DNA of 64,000 nucleotides from Symbiodinium microadriaticum (GCA_001939145.1 LSRX01000055.1:1069013-1133012), one strand, 5' to 3'. Numbered from the stretch's first letter, positions 9,865 to 21,314 are shown. Numbers and translations: made by a program. Notes: generated by a model not told the origin, from the sequence alone.

Positions 9865-9928
9865 GGTTTAGGGTTTAGGGTTTTAGGGTTTTAGGGTTTT
9901 GGGTTTAGGGTTAAGGGTTTAGGGTCTA
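9865..9928. repeat. Telomere-like TTTAGGG tract
   Basis: Eight TTTAGGG/TTTTAGGG units abutting a family E element. Confidence 0.85.
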
Positions 9929-10028
9929 AGGGTTCAAAGGACCCAATAATGAGGTACTTTGGTTGTGGATAGGAGTTATCTAGGTTAATCTTTGGGACAG
10001 TATATGATTATTGTGTACTTGGACCCTC
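9929..10028. mobile_element. MITE, family E
   Basis: AAGGGTTCAAAGGACCCAAT at the left and GTACTTGGACCCTC at the right. The interior GTTGTGGATAG..TTATCTAGGTTAATCTTTGGG recurs at 15860 and 21318. Confidence 0.65.
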
Positions 10029-10159
10029 GGGGTCGGGGTTTGGGATTTGAGCGTCCAGGGCTGGATCTTACAACTATAGGTTGCAGGCACCTGCGAATCC
10101 CAACCCGACCTCCGTAGCCAAGCCCTGGTTCTGATCTCTACATCTGATAACCCACTCTA

Positions 10160-10268
10160 AGGGCCCATGGTACCCAAATAGTTGTACCCAAATACAATTT
10201 GCCTTACAATAGTCCCTACATAGGTACTTTGGGGCCAAAGTATATACTACTTGGGTACATGGACCCTT
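10160..10268. mobile_element. MITE, family D (AGGGTCCATGTACCCAAATAG ends)
   Basis: AGGGCCCATGGTACCCAAATAG pairs with CTACTTGGGTACATGGACCC. The interior AGTCCCTACATAGGTACTTTG is shared with 34550, 54184 and 58010. Confidence 0.85.
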
Positions 10269-10269
10269 G

Positions 10270-10478
10270 GGGCTAGATCTGGCGGTTCTTCTGTGCAGCA
10301 CATTGCCAATGTTCTGACCCTTCGCAGAATGGATCTGCTTCTTTCTTTCTAAGCCGCGGCAACAGGCCACAAAACCTCGTCTCCCAAACCCCCGGTCCGC
10401 AAATCCTTCCCCTGCCAGGGGCAAGGCCGTGATCCCGCCGCAAGGCAGTACCAGCTGTCGCTGCATGGCCTCTTCCAA
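10270..10478 (-). CDS. Candidate exon ending at a MITE
   Basis: Seen: a minus-strand frame starting within LEEAMQRQLVLPCGGITAL at 10478 reads through GEGFADRGFGRRGFVACCRG and KKQIHSAKGQNIGNVLHRR. It then enters the family D MITE at about 10269 and continues open through it. Upstream sequence is CCCTAAA repeat. Composition is protein-like, with basic and glycine-rich parts. Inference: an exon whose 3' boundary is at or near the element edge. No family recognised and no unambiguous start; the first residue comes from a TTG and an internal Met follows four residues later. Confidence 0.33.
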
Positions 10479-10867
10479 CCCTAAACCCTAAACCCTGAAC
10501 CCTAAACCCGAATCCCAGACCGGAAGCCCAGACCCCAAAACCCGAATAGGCCGAAACTCTGTAACCGATTGACGAAGTCTAAACTAAACCCCTTGCAAGG
10601 CTTCCCTTTCGAGACCCTTCCAAACGGCTCAAGAAAAGAAGCCTGAAGTGAGGGGATCGGAAAAAAGGGGTGAGTGATTTAGGAGTAGCTAATTAGAATC
10701 GTGTTTTGGAGTCTGCTAGTCTGGGAAAATTTTCTGAATTCCTGAATTTCTAAAACCCCAAGCCGGAAGTTGACGTCGCGCTAGATATCAATCCCGAAAC
10801 TGTTGACGTCGCGCTTGTTTTCGCTGCTTCAATTGGGGGGGTCGCGCTTATTTCCGAAGCGTAAACT

Positions 10868-10983
10868 ACCTATAGTCTCCATTGTAATTCCTTTTTGGGA
10901 GTCTTTTTGGGGTTTAACCCATTTTGTATTTAGGATCCTATAAGATAACCCCAAAAAGGAACTACAATGCAGAGTATATAGGT
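10868..10983. mobile_element. MITE, family A
   Basis: ACCTATAGTCTCCATTGTAA and TACAATGCAGAGTATATAGGT are inverted; the centre ATTTAGGATCCTATAAG is typical of the family. Confidence 0.9.
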
Positions 10984-11363
10984 AGGAATCCTCTAGGTCA
11001 TAACCCTGACTACACCCACTAGTAGTAGCAGTAGCAGCTGGAGGAAGGTTTGGGGCCAATTTATGGGTTGGGGTTTAGGAGGGGTGGCAGTAGCAGTGCA
11101 GTAGGATTTTGGGCAGGAGCTGGATCAGGCGTGGGGGTAGGAGAAGAACTCCGGTCAATCCAAACTAACGAGTATATGAACAGCACGCTGCTATTTTAGT
11201 CAGCTGGTCTTCGCAGGGTTTCATGCGTTGTTGATTTGCGTTGAGGGTTCTGGGCAGTCCAGCGTTAGGGGCTTGAGGGGTTGAGGGGTTTTAAGGTTTA
11301 TAGGGTTTTGTTAGAGTCGAGACTTTCGAATTCAATGTGTGGGCTCTTCGGGCTAAAAATATG

Positions 11364-11564
11364 CTACATAGATTCGTTTCCATCTCCACAATAGCCGCCC
11401 GGCGTAACTGAACTTAAAGTGATTTGGGAGGGTGCTTCTGCTCCGTGTGTTAAGAACCACCGGCATGTTGCAGGAGCTCGGATTCCAAGGCCGCCGTATT
11501 GAAACGTCAGTGAAACGTGACTAACGGTTCTGCCCTTTGCCATAAGATTAGCACAATCCCACAA
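11364..11564 (-). CDS. Weak candidate exon
   Basis: A minus-strand frame of 66 codons contains NLMAKGRTVSHVSLTFQYGG and THGAEAPSQITLSSVTPGGY, with varied residues and a TAG stop. It starts from a TTG, so an upstream acceptor is more likely than initiation. The evidence is composition only. Confidence 0.25.
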   Translation of the reverse strand: MWDCANLMAKGRTVSHVSLTFQYGGLGIRAPATCRWFLTHGAEAPSQITLSSVTPGGYCGDGNESM

Positions 11565-11569
11565 CCTCC

Positions 11570-11600
11570 CACACCCTAAACCCTAAACCCTAAACCCTCG
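11570..11600. repeat. Telomere-like CCCTAAA tract
   Basis: Four consecutive perfect CCCTAAA units. Confidence 0.9.
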
Positions 11601-11671
11601 CAAGCCCCAAGGTCCCATTGAAAGGAGCCCTGAGGATCCTCAACAAGCAAGGGTCGTAGGGCCTTGCAAGG

Positions 11672-11827
11672 CTATATACATACATATATATATATATACA
11701 TACATACATACATACATACATACATACATACCTACATACCTACATACATACATACATACATACATACATACATACATACATACATACATACATACACATA
11801 TATATATATATATATATATATTTGATG

Positions 11828-11877
<50 letters not shown>
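11672..11877. repeat. Compound TA / TACA / GAT microsatellite
   Basis: TATATACA runs, a long TACA array, then TATA and a GAT array. Confidence 0.95.
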
Positions 11878-11879
<2 letters not shown>

Positions 11880-12780
11880 ATGTCACGACCTGCAGAAAGC
11901 TGACCTCCCATAGGGACTGCATCACTGTTCCTCGAAGTATACAGGCTTTCTTACCACGAACTAAGGCATACTCACGAATGAACGGGTATTGAGCTCTCTG
12001 ACTTCTATGCTCCTGAAACCTCGGGATGCATGTTCATCGACTCGGCGGAATGAGCGTCTGTGATGTCCGTAGAAGCAACTGTCGGGCAAAGCCCTCGGAA
12101 GTTGGCTCTATGAACTCCCCCCAGCGCTAATGAAACTGTATGGCTCCGGGTTTAGGGATACATTGAAGTCACATGCAAGAGCATGCTTATAGATGCGTCA
12201 GAACGGAACACTTTCGAGGTTCTTGTGCTCTCAGCCAGCCTTCATGAACTCTCTCCCGCGCGTCTCGTCCGCAGACATAGATGCCAAATAGCCAGCGGAA
12301 TCGCTACCCGGACAGGCCTCAAGATCGTCGTCGTTTTCTCAATGTTTAACGTGCTTGCTTCGTTCTAAAGCAGTTGGCTTACGTAGCAATCGTTAGTTTA
12401 TTGGGCTCAAGGTTACTTCAAACTAACTTTAGCTCAATCTGATGATGGCCGGGCCGATAGCAACGATACTGAGAGTGGTGCGAAAGCGTCGATGTCCCTA
12501 CTGCTGTGCGTGTCAAATAAAGGTGCTTTTCACAGAGCTGTGAATCACAACAATCCTGAACGCTTTTTCCTGCGGTTGATTGTGCACATTAAGCACTATA
12601 CCCCAGATCCCTTTGCAGGGATTTAGAAAGTAAATTCCCTCTGAACGAGTCAAAATAGGGCGGTTTTCGAAGGCCTTGCTTTTGATACGACTTCCCCAAC
12701 CCAAAACCCTACACGCTCAAACTCCGAAGCTTTCATACACGCCCTAGAAACCCGAAGCCCGGAGCTCGAAACCCTAAACC
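11878..12780. other. Motif-poor spacer with weak open frames
   Basis: Frames at 12183-12368 (+) and 12513-12704 (-) have mixed composition but no splice or start support. The CGTAG..GGGCTCAAGG stretch at 12381-12412 recalls the dinoflagellate spliced leader only loosely. Confidence 0.3.
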
Positions 12781-12897
12781 CTTACTTGGAGGTTCATGGG
12801 CTGTAGTAAGCACAAGTATAAGCACCTTGCTTGGGGTCAGAAGTGGAAGTAAGTCGAAGTATAGCCTAGAACCCCAGCTACGAAGCCTCATGGACCT

Positions 12898-13075
12898 TTA
12901 CCCAGAGAGCCCAATAGCCCTTAATTAAGGAATAGACCCACAAATCATAATAGATGAAGGCCCCTATAAGTTTAAGGTCTATTCCTATACTTAAAGTATA
13001 TTGCCCTAAACCCTAAACCCTAAGAGCCCTAAACCCTAAACCCTTTCTTAAGGGGTATTGAGCTCTCAGGGTAAG
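12898..13075. mobile_element. MITE, family G, interrupted by telomere repeat
   Basis: TTACCCAGAGAGCCCAATAG at the left and GTATTGAGCTCTCAGGGTAAG at the right are inverted ends. Compared with the intact copy at 54805-54921, bases 13003-13044 are an extra CCCTAAA tract lying between AGTATATT and TCTTAAGGGG. Confidence 0.9.
13003..13044. repeat. CCCTAAA tract inserted inside a MITE
   Basis: Five CCCTAAA-type units with one GAG interruption, absent at the same point in the sister element at 54805. Confidence 0.9.
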
Positions 13076-13156
13076 TGGGCGCGACTGGGCTCCCTGCAGA
13101 AGGCAGCTCTGAGGCCTTCGTCAGTGGCCTCGGAAGTGGTCGCCAAGGCCCGCAGA

Positions 13157-13410
13157 GGTTTAGGGTAGAGTTTAGGGTTTAGGGGTTAGAGTTTAGCGTT
13201 TAGAGTTTAGTTTGGGGCTTCTTATGGATTATAGAAATTAGGACATGGTTTTTTTGTAAGGGTTTTATGGGTTAGAGCTTAGGCTTTAAGGTTTAGAGTT
13301 TCGAGTTTATAGTTCAGAGCTCATGGACTAGAGCTTAGGGTGTAGATTTTGGAGATTAGAGCCTACGGACCGGAACTTAGGGTTTAGAGTTTGGAGCTTA
13401 GGGTCACGAA
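13157..13410. repeat. Degenerate TTTAGGG minisatellite
   Basis: GTTTAGAGTTTAGGG and GAGCTTAGGG variants repeat through the block. Confidence 0.75.
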
Positions 13411-13911
13411 GCCCTTGAGAAAGCAATATGCCCCAGGCATATGTAGGGTTTTACAAGAGTTATAGCCGAATATTTTCCTATCTTATCTTCAATGACAGAG
13501 GAATCCTTCACTAGGTTGGCCCTTTACAGCCTTTGAGAAATATTCGTAACTAAGATCCCCTTAGGCCAAGTAATGGAAAATACAGGCCGACCTATAGTTC
13601 ACACAACCCTAAAGCTTAAACCGTGTTTAACGTGAATTCCTTGAATGAGGTGCTTTGGAGTCTCTAGGTCAATGATTCGAAGTCCGATATGCTACAGTTG
13701 ACGGCTAATTAAGGCCTTTCAGGGATGGTTTAGGATTTAGGATTTAGAGCTTGGAGGCTTAGAGTTTGAACTCTATAAGGCGTATAGGGTTTCATTAGAG
13801 TCAGACTTTGAAAGGTTTGGGGTTTACCGCTTTGGTTTCCGTTTCACTGGGGGATTTCGGGTTTGGGGTGTCGGGCTTAGGGTTGTGGGCTGTCGAAGGT
13901 TCCTGGAGTTT

Positions 13912-14025
13912 ACCTCTCGTCTCCATTGTAGTTCCCGGTTTTTGGGTTAACCAAAATTATTTTTAGGATTCTAACTGTATACAATTGCATAGCCGAAAAG
14001 TGGAACTACAATGGAGACTATACGT
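13912..14025. mobile_element. MITE, family A
   Basis: ACCTCTCGTCTCCATTGTAG and CTACAATGGAGACTATACGT are inverted copies. Confidence 0.9.
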
Positions 14026-14116
14026 AAGACCCAGCGCAATGAAACCAAGGGCTGTAGCCGTACCTTAACTTCCCAGAAATGAAACCCGTTCGTTCGAGGA
14101 CATATACAAGGAAAAT

Positions 14117-14141
14117 CCTAAACCCTAAACCCTAAACCCTC
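14117..14141. repeat. Short CCCTAAA tract
   Basis: Three consecutive CCCTAAA units. Confidence 0.8.
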
Positions 14142-14404
14142 TTATACCTTAATTAGGACTCCGAGGTTTTCTGGCTTATAGGGCCTTTTTGGCTTAGGTT
14201 TTAGCTTCTTTGCCCCACAAAGCGCTTGGTGCCTTCTGCAGAACCTGGTAAGTTTCCTCAAAAGCTCAAGGGTCGCTTGTGAGGATTCCATTTACCGTTG
14301 AGAGCTTACATGAACCCATCCGGACCTAGCTGCTTACGGTTCCTTAGTATGATATCCTTATATAGGTCCTGAAAACGGGAGGTCATTTGGATTTAGGTAG
14401 GGTT

Positions 14405-14558
14405 TACGGATCACGGTGTTGTTGGGATTTAGCTTCATGGTTTCCGCTAATGCATCCACTGCATTGAAAAACCACAGCAAGGCTTCCAGCCAAAACCACT
14501 TCGCCATGTAGAGGGTCATCACAACAATCACACAAAGCAACAGGAGAAACAACTCCAT
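14405..14558 (-). CDS. Candidate first exon of a membrane protein
   Basis: Seen: a minus-strand ATG at 14558 begins MELFLLLLCVIVVMTLYMAK, then WFWLEALLWFFNAVDALAE, then a hydrophilic TMKLNPNNTVI. This gives one clear transmembrane or signal-anchor helix and possibly a second short one. A GTAAAC donor-like site follows at about 14408; beyond it the frame reads telomere-like CCCTAC sequence, consistent with intron. Inference: the N-terminal exon of a membrane protein. The family is unknown and downstream exons were not identified. Confidence 0.38.
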
Positions 14559-14583
14559 CAGTAAAGACCCTAAGCCCTAACCC

Positions 14584-15193
14584 CTAAAAGCTCGCACTCC
14601 AAACGCACAACTTCAACACCCTAAACCCTGAACTACTAAACTGATTGTTCGGGCTCCTCGAATCGAGGCCCGGACCGAGGGCACAGCCACTCCGGAGGCA
14701 CGTCCGTGGCACCCTGCAGCATTTGCATTCGTTTGATTCCTGGTCTTTCAGAAGGCTTCTAGACAGGTTCAAGGGGGTCTTAGGGCTTAAACTTAGGATT
14801 CGGGAATTTAAGAACAGCTGTTTCGGCGCAGTCCCAGAGTGGACTCTTGAACCCCTGTCACAATCCAATGTTTTTTTCGATGTACGGGGTTTATGGCTTT
14901 TCATCCACAGTTTTGGAAGAAAGGCTTCGGAGGGAAGCATCCAGAGTTTCTCTGCTCCTCGTAGAAGGAAAGCAACAAATATGATTTTGAAGAACCCTGC
15001 GAAAGAACCACAACCCCCTAAACGGCACGAACTGACCAACTACCCAAAAGCTATGCAGGTTTATTGGCTTCGCTGTAGGATTTTATCCATGGGTTCGTTG
15101 GAGGCTCGAGGGTCGCGAGGCCGCAGAACGGTGGCTGATGCTTGCTGTGCCAAACTCCATGTATATAGTATAGTGTCACATAGGTGGCCTTGA
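14584..15193. other. Region open on both strands
   Basis: A 182-codon plus-strand frame (14645-15193) and a 151-codon minus-strand frame (14584-15039) overlap. Frames of this length are expected about once in such a window by chance. Neither has a clear splice signal or recognisable domain, so no gene is called. Confidence 0.3.
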
Positions 15194-15696
15194 TAATTCG
15201 AAGAAGCTTATGGGGTGTAAAGTTAACTAATATAACGAACCCGAAGGAATAATGTTGCTACTTATTCCGGCTTCTATGGAACAGACGTCTTCTTGTGCGT
15301 GAGCCCCTTTGCTGGTTTGCAGAACTCTGTAGACCGGTTGAGGGTATAGGCCCTAAGGGCCGTGCACAGTCCCCAGTACAACAGCTTAGAATACCTTATA
15401 ATGTTGGAATGTAACAGAATACCACAAATTGCAGTAAACTGCATTCTAATTGTCAGAATGCCACACCCCAAGCCCGTGCCGGACTGGCCGGGATCTTGGT
15501 GGGGTCGCAGCGCCCGATGCAGATGGGCGTGTCCGCCTGCAGTAATCTGTAGGGTTCAAAACAGCGACGCCGGGCAGCCTCCGTTTGTAGAAAAGGGCAA
15601 AAGGGCTATCATTGGACAAGGACTTTCAACCGCGGTGCATGGAGTTAGAAGACTCAGGTGCCATTGGAGGGTTCAGAAGTTGATGTTATGTGTGTA

Positions 15697-15722
15697 CATA
15701 TATATATATATATATATACATA
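15697..15722. repeat. TA microsatellite
   Basis: ATATAT run followed by an ACACACGCAC-rich patch to about 15770. Confidence 0.9.
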
Positions 15723-15859
15723 TGTTTATACACGTACACATTATTATGCACAATACACACACGCACACAAGCATGGCGTCCAATATCAGAAAGGTTTGGA
15801 CAACACGGATTAGGCTTGCCCAACGAGTAGTGGGTTACTGCTCCTTGCATATAAACCCC

Positions 15860-15935
15860 GTACTTTGGTTGCGGATAGTAGATATCTGGGTTAATATTTG
15901 GGAGCGTCACAGATCTTAGGTACTTGGACCCTTAG
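15860..15935. mobile_element. MITE, family E, right part only
   Basis: GTACTTTGGTTGCGGATAGTAG..GGGTTAATATTTGGGA and the right end GGTACTTGGACCCTTAGGG match 9929-10028; the left end is missing. Confidence 0.6.
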
Positions 15936-16976
15936 GGAACCCTTATAGCAGCCAATACCTGGTAACCTACGAGCTACGGTAATGGGCTCTGTGGATCTCG
16001 TTGGCGCCGACAGCAAACCAAAAACTCTGCCCAAACCTCGATCCCTGAACACGACATCCTGGAATCCTAGGCGTTTGTAACCCTACGAGTAGGCATCAAA
16101 CAGCCAAAGATCCTGAGCACTTAGCCACAAACCACATAACTTCGACGTCCTAGACCCTGTTCAATATCGTAGATCAGGCTAAAAGATAATTGTGAGACCT
16201 GCACCGCTGAAGAACCCAAACCAAAGCAGAGCTGCCCAACGCCGAACAGCCCCTAGACCGTCTAGAGCACCGTAGAACAATCATCGAATCTAACTGTTTT
16301 GCAAAGACCTTGAATTCTAAACTGGCCCTGAAATGCATTAACCCAAAACAATGTACATACCTTGTCTTTCCAAGACTCATACCAATACTGTGTTACTTAG
16401 CCTAGGGGCTTCATTATAAGGAGCTCCATTGTAGAGCCATGCTATAATGCACCCTAAACCCTAAACCCCCCCCCCCCGATTCGATTCTTGACTGGAGGCC
16501 CCTTTGCTGGATCTGCGGATCAGCCGGCCCCAACTGAACCCATACCCGATAGCCCGCACAACCCTAGAACCCTTAAGGCCCCTGAACAAAAGCCCTCAAA
16601 CCTAAAAAACCCTGCCGCCTGCCCTTAAAGCCACAGAATCCCTAACACCGCAATAAACCCGAAACCCTAAACCCTGGGAGCCCTGAACCCGAACTCCCAC
16701 ACCACACCCCGGGTCTCTGGCGGTGGCTCGGACCCAAGAGAGGTTGAAGTCTGAACCTCTTTTTGCGTCTTTGGTGTGGGGTTTAGGATATTAATTATAA
16801 GGCTTCGGGTTTAGGGGCATCGGGAATGATGGGTAGGCTTATGGTGTTTACCGAGGTTGATGAGAACGGCGAATTTGCGTTTAGATTCTGCAGTAGAGCA
16901 CTCAAGGTTCTCGGGTGGCTTAGGATGACTTAGGTTTGAAAGCTCAGGCCCTTTAGGTCACTTCTTCAAACCCCGG
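15936..16976. other. Spacer with scattered telomere-like units
   Basis: C-rich spacer with short CCCTAAA patches at 16451-16470 and 16660-16680. The 68-codon minus-strand frame at 16174-16380 has no supporting signal. Confidence 0.4.
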
Positions 16977-17204
16977 GTGTCTGTCAGGAGGTCATGCTCT
17001 AAGTCGCACCGTTGGGCTGCAGATGTTCTTCGAGACGGAGCAAGCAGCATACCGCAGCTCCAATGCCTTTTCGTGCTAGGGCCTGTGACTGTCAAGACTA
17101 TGCAAACTGCCGAAGGCCGTTCAGATCTGAAATTGGGGGGAAGTCTTTCGGGCTGCGCACGAGAAGTTCAGAGTTTTTGTTTTGAAAGCCAACAAAATAC
17201 CTAA
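16977..17204 (+). CDS. Candidate exon, product unknown
   Basis: Seen: behind TGTCTGTCAG a plus-strand frame reads WAADVLRDGASSIPQLQC and VLGPVTVKTMQTAEGRSDLK to a TAA at 17204, about 70 codons of balanced composition. The surroundings are nearly free of telomere motif. There is no own ATG at the start. No family recognised; opposite-strand frames are shorter. Confidence 0.3.
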   Translation: MSVRRSCSKSHRWAADVLRDGASSIPQLQCLFVLGPVTVKTMQTAEGRSDLKLGGSLSGCAREVQSFCFESQQNT

Positions 17205-18362
17205 GCTCTAGCTTCACCTATGCCCACTCGCAGCAAAACAGCTTGAATGTCCACGAGTTTTTACCAGAAGGACTCAGTTTATGGGTACTTGTGGAGGGAG
17301 GGGGGGTCCTTGCAGAGCTTTTGGTTTTCAGTTTTGGGAGCCTTGTTGATCTTGAGCAACGTGGGGAGACGTGCGGGGGCCTGAATAAGTGGCAACGTTC
17401 TTCTCCTCAAGGTTCAGTATCAAGTTAATACAACTATATGACTGTATCATGTCTGCACCGTCAAAAAAACTCCCGACCCTGTTCTAAGTATTGAGGCTAT
17501 TATATATTCGATCGTGAAAACCTGTGCACAGGGCCTGCAACTCTCAGCTCCCCGCATCCCCCCGCAGCGCATCCTGATTGCACCCACACCTCGGCTGAGT
17601 AATCAATGGCTATAGAACTGGCTACGACGTAGTTATGTGAATAGTGCTACTTGGGACACTTCAACAAGTAGAGATAAGCTGATTGCTAACCCTATAGGAT
17701 CAGCAAGTGCTGCCGATCTTCCTTACAAAGCAGCAGGATCCAGCTAGCCCCGAGTCCGAGTTGGGCTGGGACACCTGGGCTTCGGGGTCTTCCACACGCC
17801 ATGAAGCTGTAAAGTCGAATAGAAACTAAGCCCAAAAGCCTAGACCCTAAACCCTAAAGAACCAAAGATGACGGGGAACTTTCCGGCTCCCTCGGGGCCG
17901 TGCCGAGCCGTTGGCTGCCGCAGCGCCGTCGGCGCAGGAACCCTGGAGCACACTGCTGCCTTGTCAGGCTGTTAGAGTCTGTAGGGTTTAGGGTTTCTTC
18001 AAGGTGTAGGGTTCAGCGTTTCGGATTTATAGGGTTGCAAGAGTTTGTCTATGTGTGTGTGTGTGATTCAGGGAGTGAAGTGCCAGTTTGGGTGCAGTTG
18101 TTGGTTTAGGTTCTAAAATGTGTGGACGAGGGTGAACGAGCCGCTGGGAATTGGGTGTTTTGGAGTTGCGTTTGCGGGTTTAGCGTAGTTTTGCGTCTAC
18201 GGTTTGGAGTTCAAGTCTTGGGCCCTTCGCATGTGAAAGATTCCGTAAATTTTTAGATCTCTACTATGGCAACTTAAAACCCAATTCCTTCAGCTTTATA
18301 GAACCCTTAAAGCAACACTTGGGCTGCTTGTCGCTCGGTCGTAGCTGTCATTGTCATCGTAA
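17205..18362. other. Spacer
   Basis: No MITE or supported exon. A short TG run lies at 18047-18065 and single TTTAGGG units near 17985. Confidence 0.4.
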
Positions 18363-18450
18363 CCTAGGGTTTAGGGAGCTAGGGCTTTAGGGTTTAGGGT
18401 TTAGGGATCTAGGGTTTAGGGAGCTAGGGTTTAGGGTTTAGGGTCTGTAG
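18363..18450. repeat. TTTAGGG tract with GAGCTAGGG interruptions
   Basis: TTTAGGGAGCTAGGG and TTTAGGGATCTAGGG blocks alternate with perfect TTTAGGG. Confidence 0.9.
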
Positions 18451-19290
18451 TTGGTCGCCACCATCGTTCTTCTCATGACCAGCAGTATATTCATCGTCAT
18501 CTACCCTGCGCCTTGAACCCTAAACACCACTCTTCCTCATAGTCACCAACATTTCATCGACGTCGGTAAGCTTAGGAACCATGATTTCCTGTACATGGCT
18601 TCGCCTTTGGCAGCCTGACGCACGGACCACTGACATGTCTCAAGGCCCTCAGTGACTCAGGGTCCACAGTAAGGTCCATGTGGGCAAGCATGCAGCCGAG
18701 TATTACTAGAAGTTCGAACCTTTAGGGTTCCTACAAAATACAGAAACGGTCAGTTTAGAGTTTAGGGTGTAGGGTGATTAGGGTTTAGGGTCTGTTCAAT
18801 TCCCTTCAGATCCTCGGATGCCGATTAAAGAAACTCAGCCCCCATCCTGCACCCGAACGCAAGCCAAGAACGCAAGATCGCTGCTCCAATGTGACCCCTT
18901 CTAGAACCTTTGGGACAGGAATTTTCGTGGCTTCAATGCCTGAGCCGTAAAACCTAGGGTTAGTTGCATGTTGGCTTATGTGTTTTGTGACCGCGTGGGA
19001 GTTGGGAGTGTCGGGACTAGAGTTTTGGGGTTGTAGGGTTTGCGTCTGCTAGGGTTTGGTTTAGCTTAGACTTAAGGTACAAAAGAAGTGCTTCTGTTCT
19101 GGATACTGGGATTCAGGGTCGGGTTGTTCTTCAGCATACACAGCCTAAACCCCCGGAGACCAAGAAATCTACACACATCGGAATCCTTTTCACCGGCTCG
19201 ATTCTGTGAGACCCTCAACCCCAAACCTGAAAGCCCCATAGCCCTGAAGCCCCTAGTCCTACACAACCCTACAGCATCAAAAAACAAACA
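18451..19290. other. Spacer with scattered TTTAGGG units
   Basis: Short G-rich telomere-like patches at 18755-18792 and 19020-19060; no gene supported. Confidence 0.4.
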
Positions 19291-19375
19291 AAGCAACCCC
19301 AAACCCTAAAACCCTGAACCCGAAACAACCCTAAACCCTAAAACGGCCGCAAACCCCTGCCAAACCCTACTACCC
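19291..19375. repeat. CCCTAAA tract
   Basis: Degenerate CCCTAAA and CCCTGAACCC units. Confidence 0.8.
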
Positions 19376-19506
19376 CAAAAAAGCTACGTTGGCTGAGCTT
19401 CAGACTGAGACATAGCGGAGTCCTCAAGCTTCCGATGTCACGTAGCCTCGGTCCCCGGGGACACGTGGCGAGGCTTCATACGACATGTCTTGAGTTACTT
19501 GTGTTC

Positions 19507-19598
19507 TATGTATGTATGTATGTATGTATGTATGTATGTATGTATGTATGCACGTACGTACATACGTATGTATGTATGTATGTATGTATGTGCGTATA
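19507..19598. repeat. TATG microsatellite
   Basis: Long TATG array with a central CACGTACGTACATACG interruption. The overlapping YVCM-type open frames come from the repeat. Confidence 0.95.
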
Positions 19599-20650
19599 TC
19601 ATATACTTGTCTTCAAAGTTAAGCTTGAGTGTGTGTGTTTCATGCTGTTCATGCTTGTGCTGTTGTATGTTTCAGGTTATGCTGCTTATATGTTCGTAAT
19701 ATTTTCTGTGTGTGTGTTTATAGTTATGTTTCGGCTCAGCCGTGAACTAGGTGATCTAGGCCCTCTAAATGAAAGGGTGCTTATTCTGATGACCCGTGAA
19801 CCCTAAACCGCAAAACCTCAAATGCTTATACCGCGTTCGGAGTTCCGTCTCAGGTTGTTGGGTCCCGTCTATACCATGACACCGTAAAGCCTACTTTTCA
19901 AGGGTTCCTTCATGTATATTCGTTAGTTAAGTCCTTAAATCGGTAAGCTCTTGGGTTAAGGTAGGGTCTGGTTGAGGGTTTCGGTTTGGGACTTTAGCAT
20001 GGCAGTTCCGGCGTACGAGAACACAACAGCTCCCCAAACTCAAGCGCGCCTGTCCCGATCATACAAGGGTTTAGGGTTTAGGGTCTTCAGCCTTAAGTCC
20101 CTTACGACTTGCACTGCAGACATGATTGCTCCTGTGCTCTGAAACATGAGCGAAACGACATGGAATGTCCCAGACGACGTGCAGCAAGCGATGTAAGGGC
20201 AAGGCCTGATGCAAAAACTCTGGACCCCTGACACCCAACACCCGGCTTCTGACGAAAGGAGATTTCAACCTAACTAGTACCATGATCGGGATATGCGGTA
20301 GACAATATGCCATGCTCCTTCTTTTAACTGTTCTGGTAGCTAAGACTTAGCCCTAAACTCTCAACCTTCCGTAAACCCGCAATGCTGAACCCAACGCCCT
20401 GAGATCATGCACAAGAGTCCAACGACCGAGTCCGGATCAATGTCACCGTCCCTGACGTCTCGCTGCAGCTGTACATCCTGGCCAAGGATCGCGTTCGACT
20501 CTACGGCTGGTCTTGGGTCTAATGTTTGGGGCTAGGGGCTGAAGGCTTCGAGGTTAAGGGTTTTCCCATGTAGGTTTAGGATTCTAGGGCTTGGTTCCTT
20601 TTGCCTATAGAGCTATTAGGCTTTATAGGGTTTCGTAACCTTTGTCCGTG

Positions 20651-21046
20651 TCACCGGGCTTTTGCGAGACTAGCTGCTCGCTGCAGACAAAACAGAGCAG
20701 GCCTATCTTTCTGGCATCCATGCCGGGACCTCCTAATGCTGGTCCCGGATCCAGCCCAAGCCCGAAAAAGTTGAATCATTCCCGGGGCTGGCCTAATCTG
20801 AGGAAGGGAGGAGCAGGAAGCTGTGGATTGCGGAGCTTCTTTTCTCCCCGCGGGTTGGATATGGCCTTCGGAGCATGGTTTCAGGCTTGCAGTTTCGGAG
20901 TGGGACTTCCCTAAACCCACAACCCAGAAACGAACGAAGGTCAAGGCAAAGGATTCGAAAGCATTGGCGTCCAACTCGCCTGCCCAATATAACCCTAACC
21001 CCTCATCGGGGCCTTCCAGAGAGCATGCTGGTGGCGAAGAGCGCAA
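20651..21046 (-). CDS. Candidate coding island, strand uncertain
   Basis: Seen: a 131-codon minus-strand frame includes LYWAGELDANAFESFALTFV and GHIQPAGRKEAPQSTASCSS. The plus strand is also open: one frame reads KRTKVKAKDSKALASNSPAQ and another [20 protein letters not shown] up to 21170. The lack of stops in several frames partly reflects GC content of this island, which lacks telomere motif. Inference: an exon is likely here, but strand and limits cannot be fixed without homology. No family recognised. Confidence 0.28.
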   Translation of the reverse strand: MRSSPPACSLEGPDEGLGLYWAGELDANAFESFALTFVRFWVVGLGKSHSETASLKPCSEGHIQPAGRKEAPQSTASCSSLPQIRPAPGMIQLFRAWAGSGTSIRRSRHGCQKDRPALFCLQRAASLAKAR

Positions 21047-21176
21047 AAATCAGGAGAAAGAGGAGAGCCACAACCTCGGTCTTCAGTGAAATGACACCAC
21101 AAGTAATGCATCCTAACGATGCTCTTCCCCCTGGCGATGGCGATTCAGATAAACAGCAGCAGAAGGTCAATGGCTC

Positions 21177-21254
21177 TATATATATATATATATATACATA
21201 CATACATACATACATACATACATACATACATACATGCATGCATGCATGCATGCA

Positions 21255-21314
<60 letters not shown>
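21177..21314. repeat. TA / CATA / CATG compound microsatellite
   Basis: A symmetrical arrangement: TATA, then CATA array, CATG core, CATA array and TATA. Confidence 0.95.

Noticed and set aside
12381-12412. Second spliced-leader-like sequence (CGTAGCAAT..GGGCTCAAGG)
   Set aside because: Too many mismatches and an insertion; within chance for a window this size.
14645-15193. 182-codon plus-strand frame
   Set aside because: About one frame of this length is expected by chance here. There is an equally open opposite strand and no motif or splice support.
15362-15919. 185-codon plus-strand frame
   Set aside because: It runs through a TA/CA microsatellite and a family E MITE; the unique part has no protein character.
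16411-16450. Short inverted repeat CATTATA..TATAATG
   Set aside because: Seven-base arms only, expected by chance.
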